A DNA stretch of 64,000 nt, taken from the NCBI GenBank assembly GCA_963576735.1, contig OY755174.1, positions 7,254,001 to 7,318,000 on the forward strand. The letters are read 5' to 3'. Each line of letters begins with the position of its first letter. The first letter of the stretch is position 1. This DNA comes from Bedellia somnulentella (lineage: Eukaryota; Arthropoda; Insecta; Lepidoptera; Bedelliidae). Positions 28,511 through 37,678 of the stretch are shown here, piece after piece. Position numbers and translations under genes: made by a program. The notes under the pieces were generated by a model. That model had not been told where the DNA came from and did not search any database. It saw only the letters and a list, made by a program, of their open reading frames with translations.

Positions 28511-28899
28511 GAATGATGGTAGTCAGTAGTATTACTGCTACAACATTAAAATAATTATTTTTAGTGAAAAATTACCCACTGGTGACTAAGACGGGGTTTC
28601 GTGCCGTCAATCACTCAATACTTCTCCAATCGGAGACGAAAAAGAACATGGTGCAAACTGGAGTTTTTCTTGAGGTTGAAGACATGGTTTGTACTGTACT
28701 ATAATAGTCCGAGTGTTTCGACAAACGAACGTCACTGCAGCAGCGGACAACACAACTTTCTTAGCATGCACATATTTAAGTTCCGATGCCGTCAAGTTCA
28801 ACAAAAGGTTATTTTGTGTCTAACAAATCAATTTCCTTACAGCTAAACAGCAATTGTCATGATAAGAGTGTATCGTCCTACTGTGTTTATAATAATGAT

Positions 28900-29150
28900 G
28901 GGTTCTTTTTTAATTAACACGCTTATATTACTAATAAATAAAGGAAAGAAAAATTTCGACACAGGCGGGAATCGAACCCGCGACCTCGGGTTTACGCCCC
29001 CGTCGCTCTGCCAATTGAGCTACCGTGTCAATGGATGCCAGTGCGAAATTCTTCTATCCTTTGTTTGTTTTACACTTTTACTACCTCCGAATTTTTTACA
29101 AATTCGGAAGGCCACTTGTCTACCTTTTCAGATAGAATGCAAATGTTGAG
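28900..29150 (-). repeat. SINE-D copy, inverted
   Basis: The reverse complement gives the same tRNA-like head as the copy near 10.4 kb (box A TAGCTCAATTGG, box B GGTTCGATTCC), the same upstream inverted pair around AATTCGGAGGTAG, and the same TTTTTCTTTCCTTTATTTAT downstream. The tRNA-like part is about 28967-29029. Confidence 0.72.
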
Positions 29151-29159
29151 AACGCCTAT

Positions 29160-29335
29160 CACATAATTTGAATGTTTTTGTTCATGAAAACCTCATGGTG
29201 AAAACCTCAACCACTAATAAATAAAGAAATTTATCGAAATGTGTAGAAATTTTTCTTTCCTTTATTTATTACTAATAATCCCCACATGAGGTTTTCATAA
29301 ACAAAAACATTCAAATTACGCTTATATTAGCTTCA
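29160..29335. repeat. Back-to-back SINE-D 3' fragments
   Basis: 29165-29205 and 29290-29332 are inverted copies of the SINE-D 3' end (CACATGAGGTTTTCAT...AACATTCAAATTA), giving a palindrome with a central TTTTTCTTTCCTTTATTTAT block. This looks like nested or rearranged SINE-D copies. Confidence 0.55.
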
Positions 29336-29533
29336 CCTGTATGTATGCAAGTATGTTTGTGTGTAACCGACTCCTTTAAACTCGATTTTGAGTTACTTTA
29401 AAGGGACCGATTGAGTTCAAAATGTGTACCTACACTTATCGAGAATCAGGGACAATACAATATTTTTATAGGTTTTTCATGATTTTAACCCTATATTTGG
29501 GAATTGGTATTTTTTCTTTTTAGTTAAATGTGC

Positions 29534-29880
29534 AACCGTGATAGCCCAGTGGGTAGAACACTCGGTTATCGTGCAAACGACTAGTGTTCAAATCCTGGGT
29601 CGGGCCTACACCAATTTGTCTTTTCTAAAGACATATGTGTGGTTAATTTATCATGGTTGTTAACGGTGATGAAAAACATCGTGAGGAAACCCACATGGCT
29701 GAGTTGTACTTAGTCATGTGATAGTGTATTCGTACAAAACGGCGATAGGCCTGCCTCCTATCACGTGAGTACACTGTCCATGATGACAAAGTCACGTGAT
29801 GTTCAGAAGTATTAGTACCTCTGCCAACCCCTTCGGGGATATTCGGCGTGAACGTTTATGTTATGTTATGTTATGTTATG
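29534..29880 (+). mobile_element. SINE-A, full-length copy with target duplication
   Basis: The tRNA-like head has box A-like GATAGCCCAGTGGG and box B-like GTTCAAATCCTGG; the body includes CCTGGGTCGGGCCTACACC and CCTCTGCCAACCCCTTCGGG; the tail is repeated TTATG. It is flanked by the exact 10-bp duplication TTAAATGTGC at 29524-29533 and 29881-29890, which proves an insertion event. Confidence 0.88.
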
Positions 29881-29980
29881 TTAAATGTGCTTGAAAAGCA
29901 TGTTTTTCAGTTTTTTTATACTACTTATATTTCTTAAAAGACTGTTTTGTTTTATTTTTCATTTTATTTATTTTATTGCC

Positions 29981-30230
29981 GCGTAGTATCGGCTTAGAAT
30001 AACACTACCCCATTTCTATCCGTGGGTGATCGTAGGAGGCGACTAAGGGTATAGGGGCTTTTTAAGTGATTTTTGGGCGATGTGGTTGGAGACTCTTCAC
30101 CAAAAACGTTTATTTTTATCATCTTTTCCCCAATCAACTTCCAAAAGTGGCTGAGGAATTTATCATTCCAAAGCTCTGGCTACCTCGTTAAGAGATTTAT
30201 AGCCGTGAGTATATGTATGTATGTTCATTT
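29981..30230 (+). repeat. Family-B repeat, full-length plus-strand copy
   Basis: Runs from GTAGTATCGGCTTAGAATAA through GGTTGGAGACTCTTCACC and CAACTTCCAAAAGTGGCTGA to GATTTATAGCCGTGAGTATA with a TATG tail. It gives the orientation of the family, with the tail at its 3' end. Confidence 0.72.
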
Positions 30231-30639
30231 TATTTTTCATTTTTATTGATTTTTTGGCAAAATTTTATTTGAAACATTAGGTTAGCAAGCTGTAGTCACG
30301 TCGTCTGCTGGCAAGTTTGTGTTTTTTGTTACCATAAAGGGCTAAACCAAAAGTGGCTAGGAGTTGTGGGGCCCGCTAAGTAGGGTGGCATAGTTACTTA
30401 AGAACAGCCAAATCATGCATGCATACATAGACTTACGATTTTTATCAGTACCCATGGAATAGGCAGAGATCACCCGATCGCAGACCCATAACTATAGAGT
30501 AACAGCCTCCGTCAAACAATGTACCGAGGTTGCCCGATGGTAAAGCCTCCAACCAATGACCAGAATCTGTATCCACTAAGTCAAAAGCTGTACTAAGAAG
30601 ATTTTCCTAAACTTTTAGGCAGATGGGTTCGTCCCATCG

Positions 30640-30785
30640 AAGATTTAATCCTGTTAGCCCTCGTCAAGGTCTTAGGGCCCGAAAAAGAGATCTCTACTTT
30701 TTGCGATCTTGTGCGGCAGCTTCCAGGTCCTTCCAGTTGAGCTTTGCAGCCTCTTTTTCAACTGAGCGCCTTCAGGTGGCACGGG
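30640..30785 (-). pseudogene. Relic of a non-LTR retrotransposon reverse-transcriptase C-terminus
   Basis: On the minus strand one frame reads VEKEAAKLNWKDLEAAAQDR then KK, a stop where a Trp is expected, and RSLFRALRP. The pattern (W..LE.AAQDR..WR..) is typical of the C-terminus of LINE-type polymerases (established knowledge). The Trp codon has become TAG, so the fragment is dead. Confidence 0.4.
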
Positions 30786-31094
30786 GGAGACCCGGCATTC
30801 TTTTGCCATACGCAAAAGAGTTCATCCCATTGCCTCTGAGATACCCCATTAACGGTAACATTGACAGTAGGTCCACTATAACCATCCAAACCTTCCTTGC
30901 ATCTGTGAGATCAAAGATTTCTGGCGAACTTTCCGCGTTATTAATAATGCAAAAAATTGGTCGGTGGTGGCAAAACCAGATGACAAGAAAGCTGGCAAGG
31001 CTATGCATGAAGGCTGCGGATGCCAATGACGCCGTATCTTATTGGAAGTGTAGCTTGTGTCCAGGAGAGTACATTTAAAGCTATGCTATCAGCT

Positions 31095-31266
31095 TGTGGG
31101 AGTCATGTTAGAGCGCACACTACTGCGGACTCACTCGCACATAGCAGCGTCTCACTCATATTCCTACATCGCGAAGTGTAAATGTTTTTCGAGTCAAGCA
31201 TAGATACAAATTATAAGTTGGTACATAGCAGGGTGTACTGGCCAGTATATCTTTGCTGTTTCCACA
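31095..31266 (+). repeat. 5' LTR of the TRIM
   Basis: 172 bp, TG...CA ends, followed at once by the presumed primer-binding site. Orientation is set by the position of that site and of the polypurine tract. Confidence 0.82.
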
Positions 31267-31478
31267 GTGGTGACCCTTCGATAAGAACACAGGCTTCCTT
31301 CTACTACATTTCTCTATCTGCCCGCAACTTCTATTCCTCGCTTACCTCATCACACCATTCATTCAGCAGAGCATCTACAGGCATGCAATCACCGGCCTCA
31401 CTGCTCACACTGAATTTGGTAACTGGTAATAGGTATCTCCTTGCTTTGATATCGTCGTATCGACTAGGAGGGGAGTAA

Positions 31479-32433
31479 TGTGGGAGTCATGTTAGAGCGC
31501 ACACTACTGCGGACTCACTCGCACATAGAAGCGTCTCACTCATATTCCTACATCGCGGAGTGTAAATGTTTTTTGAGTTAAGCATAGATATGTCGTAGAA
31601 TGATTTGATGTTTAGGTTTTTTGCAAAAAACCTAGGAATTTTGCAAAAATCCGGATAATTAGACAACGGTTATAATATTTTCTAATCTTACTAGGTTTTT
31701 TGCAAAAAAACTAGTTGGTTTAGTATGACTCCGAAACGAAATGTCAGTTTTTATGAATACTCTGATTGGTCGATTGCAGTGCCCCATAAACACGTCATCT
31801 CGGATTGGTTGTTAATTAAGACGTACTTACTTCATTGTTCCTAATACATTTAATTTGATTTTAGTTACAAAAAGTTCCTAAGTATAAAAATAGTATTGTC
31901 ATTTCCCTTTATAACTCTAGATATAATACCTCAATACTACAATTTAAAACGAACTTACTTTATTGTTCCTACCTATATTGAAGACGTCCGTGGCCGAGTG
32001 GCCCATAATACAAGTGTTACTTAGTTTGGGGTAATATGTCCGAACGTGATTGTAATTTTACTCCAACAAAAAAGTAAAAAAATATATTTGATTCCAAGTA
32101 TCAAATAAGTATCGTCATTTCTTACCCTTTATAACTCTAGCTATAATATCTCAATACCGCAATGACGAACCAATCAGAATAAGGGTAGGCGAGCAATCAG
32201 AAATCAGCCAATCAGCATTAATGAAGTACAATCTTACTAAACCAACTAGTTTTTTTGCAAAAAACCTAGTAAGATTAGAAAATATTACAACCGTTATCTA
32301 ATTATCCGGATTTTTGCAAAATCCCTAGGTTTTTTGCAAAAAACCTAAACATCAAATCATCCTACGACAGATACAAATTATAAGTTGGTACACAGCAGGG
32401 TGTACTTGTCAGTATATCTTTGCTGTTTCTACA
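31479..32433 (+). repeat. 3' LTR of the TRIM, interrupted
   Basis: The LTR is split after GCATAGATA by the 779-bp element at 31591-32369 and resumes with CAAATTATAAGTTGG, exactly as in the uninterrupted 5' LTR. Confidence 0.84.
31591..32369. mobile_element. 779-bp foldback DNA element (MITE) with TGT...ACA ends and 4-bp duplication
   Basis: Terminal inverted repeats of about 140 bp start TGTCGTAG(A/G)ATGATTTG and contain palindromic blocks such as GGTTTTTTGCAAAAAACC and CCGGATAATTA. The target duplication is GATA (31587-31590, 32370-32373); removing the element plus one GATA restores the second LTR to match the first. There is no ORF for a transposase. TGT...ACA ends with 4-bp duplications are reported for Ginger-type integrase transposons, which is one possible classification; I am not sure of it. 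Confidence 0.85.
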
Positions 32434-32702
32434 AGCTATTTTGGTAAAGGTATTTTTAACCATGTTATCTATGTCCGAAAGTACTAATATTTGCCTCTAT
32501 AAACCAGAACATCTCAGTATATAAGTAAGTTTTGGTGCAAACAAACAATAATTTCTTATTGTAAATGGAGAGTAAAGTTGTGCTAATAAAAGAAGATGAT
32601 CCATGAATTTTAGAATAAAATCATCTAAAACTGAGACACCTAAGAGACGACGGAATTTGAATTTAAAATTTTGATATCTGGGGGCAATGAATTGAATTTT
32701 GA

Positions 32703-32940
32703 TTATAATCGTGATATATTTTCGTAATTCAAACCTAGACCATTTTTTCTTATGGTTTTTAAATCGTTTATAAACTCTTTTGTCTCGCCTCCAATGATGC
32801 CGTCATCCAGGTACCAAACATTAGACTTGGAGGCTAAGTTCTTAATTTGTGGGAAAGCGTTCTTTACATCCACATTCAAAGGAACGTCACTTCGGCAATG
32901 CTGCAGGAAGGAAATTGCGCTGTGAACAACTGTTGCTTCC
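32703..32940 (-). pseudogene. Internally deleted reverse-transcriptase relic
   Basis: On the minus strand the frame reads SFLQHCRSDVPLNVDVKNAF, then directly PQIKNLASKSNVWYLDDGII and a GGETKEFINDLKTI segment. DVKNAF and YLDDG are the two aspartate-bearing motifs of a polymerase palm, normally separated by many more residues, so the middle has been lost. A family-B copy abuts it at about 32945. I cannot assign the clade. Confidence 0.6.
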
Positions 32941-32944
32941 CTTT

Positions 32945-33065
32945 TTACATACATATAATCACGGCTATAAATCCCTAGAAAGTGTAGCCAGAGTTTCAGA
33001 ATAAGAAATTCCTTTTTCACTTGTGGAAGTTGAGTTAGGAAATGATTGTAAAATAAAGGTTGCAC
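32945..33065 (-). repeat. Family-B repeat, truncated
   Basis: Begins with ATAATCACGGCTATAAATCC and keeps TTGTGGAAGTTGAG before similarity stops. Confidence 0.6.
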
Positions 33066-33442
33066 GTAGTAAGCTGTGAAAAGTTATGCATCCAGCTTGC
33101 AAAATTCGAATTCGTAATCACACACTTAAAGTCCAAAATTTCAAGTCGGTAGATTTTAAGCTAATGCAAAGTTTCGCATTTTCGACACTGACTGACTGAC
33201 TCACTGATCATCAAAATAGAACTAGTACTTCCCATAGACCCAGTGAGCTGAATTTTGGTACAGAGGTAGATTTTATGCCCACATAAAGAAAAAACTATCA
33301 GAACAAGGTTTATGGAAGATCTGGACTACCTGGTGACGCTGATGAGAAAACATATACATAAGAGTACTGCCAAACTATAATAAGTGTATTTACGAGAAAT
33401 AGTAGTCGATTAACTGTATTCTACTCAATAAATAAAAATATT

Positions 33443-33715
33443 ACATACATACATACATATACTCACGGCTATAAATCCCTAGAAGACGTAGTTAGAGCTA
33501 AGGAATCAGAAATTCCTCAGCCACTTTTGGAAGTTGCATGCGGAAAAGATGGTAAAATAAAGTTTGTTGGTGATGGGTCTCCAACCGCATCGCCCAAAAA
33601 ATCTTTAAAAGCCCCAATACCGTTAGTCGCCTCTTACGTACACCCACCGGAAGAAATGGGGTAGTGCTATTCTAAGCCGACACTACACAGCAATTCTAAG
33701 CCGACACTACACAGC
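33443..33715 (-). repeat. Family-B repeat, full length
   Basis: CATACATACATACATATACT leads into the full family sequence, ending with AAGCCGACACTACACAGC, which is duplicated in tandem at the end (33675-33715). Confidence 0.75.
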
Positions 33716-34331
33716 AAAATATTCAGTCCAATTATTATTTATGTACTAGCAGTCAGCCGCGGATTCGCTCACGTTATTTAGCATTAGTACCACTACTCGT
33801 CACTAGATGGCACTGGCTGTGTATTTTAAATCCCGGTAGCATATTTATTTACACATTTAAATTTTTTTTCGTGTATTTGAAAGATTTGGGAAGTCGTGGA
33901 GTTTATTTTCATTTGATATCACAAGATAATGTAATAATAAGAAAATGTAACCCATTCTTGACATGTTTAGAATGTACAAGTTTATTTACGTTATTTTTCT
34001 TCGTTTTCGTTTTTAAGTTATTTGCAGATTTATTCAAATCTTCTAAACTTCTTTGCCAACTATGTAGAGTCCACCTAACATTTTTTGTGATTCTATCTAT
34101 CTTTGATTATTTCATATTTCCCTGAAACTCTAATCATAATCTACTAATTACAAGTCAACGGCCAAGTCATGTAAAATTAACTATAATAATGACTAAATAT
34201 CAGTAAGGAACCTTTGATTTGGCTCCCACTTATTTTAGAGATTTCATTACTTTTTGGAGATAAACAAGCAGCTCTATCGAGACTTGGCTGGTTTTTTACA
34301 GAATGTTTTTGGTGCGATTTATATTTCATAA

Positions 34332-34612
34332 ACAACCATGATAGCTCATTGGTTAATACAGGCGCTTATCATGGAGAAAGGGGTCGGTTTTGTTCTTCGA
34401 GTCGGGCCTACAGCAATACGTCTTTTCTAAAGTCATATGCGTAGTTAATTTATCTAGCGATTATTTTGGATTAGTATTCGTACGAAACGCCAATAGGCCT
34501 GCCCCCAATCGCGTGAGCATACCAGTTGACGATGTCACGTGATGTTCAGAAGTATCTGTACCTCTGCCAATCCCTTCGGGGATATACAGCGTGAACGCTT
34601 GAGTTGAGTAAC
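34332..34612 (+). repeat. SINE-A, diverged copy
   Basis: AACCATGATAGCTCATTGG at the head, CGGGCCTACAGCAATACGTC, AACGCCAATAGGCCTGCC and TGCCAATCCCTTCGGGGATA show it is SINE-A with an internal deletion and no preserved duplication. Confidence 0.65.
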
Positions 34613-35179
34613 CACAAATAAATAAAAAGATCGATTCCCTTCAAATACGCTGCATGAAATCATATACGAAAAGAAAGTAAAATGAAAAGTAAAGTTTTTG
34701 ATTACTTTATTCCTATAAACGGAAATCTATGCTATAATAAAGTTTTATTCGGTACAGTTGTACCGAGGTATAAACTGTACATTGGAGAAAAAATAAAGAA
34801 AACCTATGGAATATGGTTTATTTTCGATACTTAAGCCAAATTTGCTATTTTTTTAAAATGACTGTCTTTATGTCCGAGCATCACGTTAAATCTACAGGAC
34901 GTATCTTGATCAAATTTGGTATGAAGGTAGCTAGTAGGTAGCGCTACATATACATTTATCCCGGATAGCACAAGGGTTCCCACAGGAGCATTAAAAAACC
35001 ATAACTCATATATGGCTGCACATATTGCAACGATTCTTTTTAATCGAACAACCTCATTAGACTCTCCATTCATGGTCATTTTGAAAAAACTCAGGGTTTT
35101 ATCCATTTTCCTCAAGATTTATGAACGTTTAATTGTTTGTTAATAGTAAGACTATTATAAAATTTAAGTGTATCAAAAA

Positions 35180-35270
35180 TTTGGCGTAGTGGTAGAGCTA
35201 ACTACCATTTATGACTATTGATTATTTATTAATCAAAGGACTCGGGTTCAAATCCCATCGAACTCACACG
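35180..35270 (+). repeat. tRNA-like fragment, possible SINE head
   Basis: TGGCGTAGTGGTAGAGC resembles an A box and GGTTCAAATCC is a near-perfect B box. There are about 50 bases between them, and no second copy in the window confirms a family. Confidence 0.35.
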
Positions 35271-35708
35271 TTTTGTTATTTTATTTTTGTTGGTTTAGAT
35301 TAGAATAGCAAGCACTGTCCCTTCACTTCAGCAATTATTATGGATGGAGATCCATCACTAACCATCCTTTAACTAAAGATATTTTTCCCATTCAACTATT
35401 CGAATATGGGGATATTATTGTATGCGAATATATTTGATAGTTTAGTGGGAAGAGCAACCACCTATCATGCACAGAGGCGTGGGTTTACATTTCAAGTTAA
35501 AATAAAAATAGATCGCAGAATGTGTTGCTAATCACAAAACTCAAAAACACCTAAACCAATTTGACTGTCAATTTTTGTAAAGCGTTACTTATAATTTGGA
35601 GAAGGTGCATAGCTATAGGAAAAGTGGAAAAGTTGAGAGGGTAATATTAGAAACACATTTTTTCCCATCGCATGTCAGAGACCCTCAACGGGTCGGTTAT
35701 GTTAGGTT

Positions 35709-35780
35709 ATTCGTACTTTCATAATATATACATATTATGAAAGCACTTTCTTAATATATACATATTATGAAAGTACGAAT
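35709..35780. repeat. 72-bp palindrome, perfect 19-bp arms
   Basis: ATTCGTACTTTCATAATAT at 35709-35727 and its exact complement at 35762-35780. The core is an imperfect tandem duplication of TATACATATTATGAAAG, so cruciform or hairpin formation is possible. Confidence 0.7.
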
Positions 35781-35927
35781 TAAGTCTGTCGGGTCAATTA
35801 GCCTAATAATAAAAGTTTGTAACGTTTATGAACTTTCGATAACAGAGTGTTCTCCAACTTAGGGTATGGCTAAGCTTTGTTCTGCAAAATATGTTTCTTT
35901 ATATTGAATTATAGATTGTGCTTTTGT

Positions 35928-36062
35928 ACATACATACATATACTACATACGTATACTCACAGCTATAAATCTCTAGAACGGGTAGCCAGAGCTAAAGTAT
36001 AAGAAATTCCTCAGCCACTTTTGGAAAGTTGAGTGGGGAATAGATGGTAAAACATAGGTTAA
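35928..36062 (-). repeat. Family-B repeat, truncated
   Basis: CATACATACATATACTACAT followed by ACTCACAGCTATAAATCTCT and CCACTTTTGGAAAGTTGAG; it stops near 36062. Confidence 0.62.
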
Positions 36063-36093
36063 CTACACAGCTTTTGTAATATCTGGTAAATAA

Positions 36094-36135
36094 GTTATAT
36101 GTTCGACTATACCTCTGCTACCCATTCGGGGATAT
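36094..36135 (+). repeat. SINE-A 3' fragment
   Basis: Only TACCTCTGCTACCCATTCGG and GGATATACGGCGTA of the SINE-A 3' end are recognisable. Confidence 0.4.
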
Positions 36136-36254
36136 ACGGCGTAGCCATCTCTCAAGACTGTCGAATTCGTTCTGGTTGCTTTTAGCCTCGGTTTGCTCTC
36201 CTCCTGTCCTGTCACCACGCTAGGCTGTATCTGATGAACTGTGGCATTGAAGCA

Positions 36255-36702
36255 GAGGTATTCCCCACTGACCAACTAATCCGTACAACTAGTTGTACGG
36301 TTAATATATTATTAGAAAATAAATACCAAATCGTTTCCCACCGACCAACTATTTTTTTTTTTGACAGAAACATGTAAGTACATGGTGTTAATATAGGAAT
36401 GGGTTCGTAGTTAAATAATAAAAGTGAGAGTACCATGCATGGATTTATATCACCCTGGTATGTCACAGAAGCGGATGAAAATCGACAAAATTTTATAGCA
36501 AATTTCTAAGTTTTTTTACCACTTGATGTTTTTATACTAACGAAAATTTTAACTACCAACCCTTTATAAAGATTAGTTGGTCCGTGGGTCCCACCCAGTA
36601 GTCAAATTTATTCATTCCCCACCGACCAACTATTTAGTTGGTCAGCGGGGAATAGTTTAGTTTTGAGTTGTACGGATTTAGTTGGTCGGTGGGGAATACC
36701 CC
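36255..36702. mobile_element. 448-bp inverted-repeat DNA element with 8-bp target duplication
   Basis: Flanked by exact TTGAAGCA at 36247-36254 and 36703-36710. The ends are inverted repeats (GAGGTATTCCCCAC and the complement of GTGGGGAATACCCC). The motif YCCCACYGACCAACTA occurs six times: plus orientation at 36263, 36336 and 36617; minus at 36574, 36635 and 36679. A perfect 20-bp palindrome sits at 36281-36300. It has no transposase. An 8-bp duplication suggests hAT or a related group (inference). Confidence 0.8.
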
Positions 36703-36924
36703 TTGAAGCAGTTGAAAATTTTATAGAAATGTCGTAAGACAGCATCCTTGCGTCCCAGAGTCGCGATCCTTGATAACGTCTAAGTTGCATCTCTCTCATT
36801 TGTTTCGTGAAAAATTGTTTAACATATTACAGTAATAAATTAAGTAATTTCAAATTTTCAAATCTTCCACTCTTGTCGTCTTTAAAAGAAAATTAAAAAC
36901 TTGCAATGACAGTAAAAAAATACA

Positions 36925-36930
36925 TTTATT
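36925..36930 (-). terminator. Polyadenylation signal AATAAA for glycogenin
   Basis: AATAAA on the minus strand about 370 bases after the glycogenin stop codon at 37296-37298, with T-rich sequence (minus strand) around it. It predicts a 3' UTR of roughly 390 bases. Confidence 0.5.
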
Positions 36931-37295
36931 ATATAATTTTATTTTTAAATACAATGCATATTAAAACTTTGGTGAATAAATTTTGACTTAGTTATTAACC
37001 GAACGATATTAGAATTTTCAATTCATAACAAATGACATACAAATAAGTAGGAAGACGTTAATCTAGTAATAAGTTAGGTACACAAACATGATTAACACAT
37101 ATCTCGATTCAATAACATTACAATGCTTCATCGAGTAGGACTAGACACAATAGTGGCTGTGAGTATAAAAACTTAGAAGCTAAAGAATAAACAAGAAGGT
37201 TACACATAATACAAAACAATAAGAGACGCTAAACAATATTAATTTAAAGAGACGGCATTGCATATGGCACTGGAGGTTTCGAAGCGTGGCTAAAT

Positions 37296-37678
37296 TTATT
37301 TACTTTTAGGTTTCTTCTCCTTCTTGCGAGGAGGAGGAACTGGGGCGTTCGACTCTTTCATCTTCTGAGAGACGGAGGATTCGATCTGTGCGGCGATGGA
37401 GGTAGGTTTGACCCCAATTTGAGCGAGCGATACGGGGCCAGCCGGTGGAGTCGGTAGCGATGACTCGTCCACGGATAGGTGTTGTGGTAGTGAGGGCGCG
37501 CGAGGGGATATGGGTGCGGGTGGGCTGGCGGCCGTGACCGTGGGGCTGGCGAGTTCGGACGCGATGATGCGCTGCGCCAGCGTGGCCGCGTCCTCCGCCT
37601 CGCTGTCCGGGGTGAGCGGCGCCGCGCCAACCACCGCGCTCAGCTGCAGCCGCGCCATTCCGCGCCGCGCCGTGCCCG
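37296..37678 (-). CDS. Gyg: Glycogenin coding exon 9 (C-terminus)
   Basis: Acceptor GGTTGTTGTAG. The joined frame reads [20 protein letters not shown] through [13 protein letters not shown] and a TAA stop (37296-37298). Its GC content is far higher than that of its surroundings. A methionine inside it could be mistaken for a gene start. Confidence 0.88.

Larger units (their letters stand above)
31095..32433. mobile_element. Miniature LTR retrotransposon (TRIM) with a nested DNA element in its 3' LTR
   Basis: Two LTRs, 31095-31266 and 31479-31590 plus 32374-32433, are both 172 bp once the nested insertion is removed, begin TGTGGGAGTCATG and end in ACA. They differ at about 8 positions. Between them are only 212 bp: a primer-binding-site-like TGGTGACCC right after the 5' LTR, and a purine-rich tract AGGAGGGGAGTAA right before the 3' LTR. 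The whole is flanked by the 4-bp duplication AGCT (31091-31094 and 32434-32437). There is no room for gag or pol, so it is non-autonomous. The plus-strand reading frame across it is a by-product. Confidence 0.85.
27614..36924. other. Ryk upstream region and repeat-rich intergenic block
   Basis: Roughly 27614-28090 should hold the Ryk 5' UTR and promoter; a TATA-like TTTATAACG occurs on the minus strand near 27945-27955, but no start site can be fixed. From 28.4 to 36.9 kb the sequence is mainly mobile-element debris: SINE-A, SINE-D, families B and C, a TRIM with a nested DNA element, two reverse-transcriptase relics and a 448-bp inverted-repeat element, each listed separately. I found no host gene in this block. 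Confidence 0.7.

Noticed and set aside
30623..31078. A 151-residue plus-strand ORF
   Set aside because: It is antisense to a LINE polymerase relic and has no family similarity or splice context.
31182..31478. A 98-residue ORF across the TRIM
   Set aside because: It starts inside the LTR and spans the primer site; too short for gag and explained by the non-coding element.
37296..37658. A separate 120-residue gene starting at the internal ATG
   Set aside because: An acceptor 20 bases upstream joins it in phase to exon 8; it is the last glycogenin exon.
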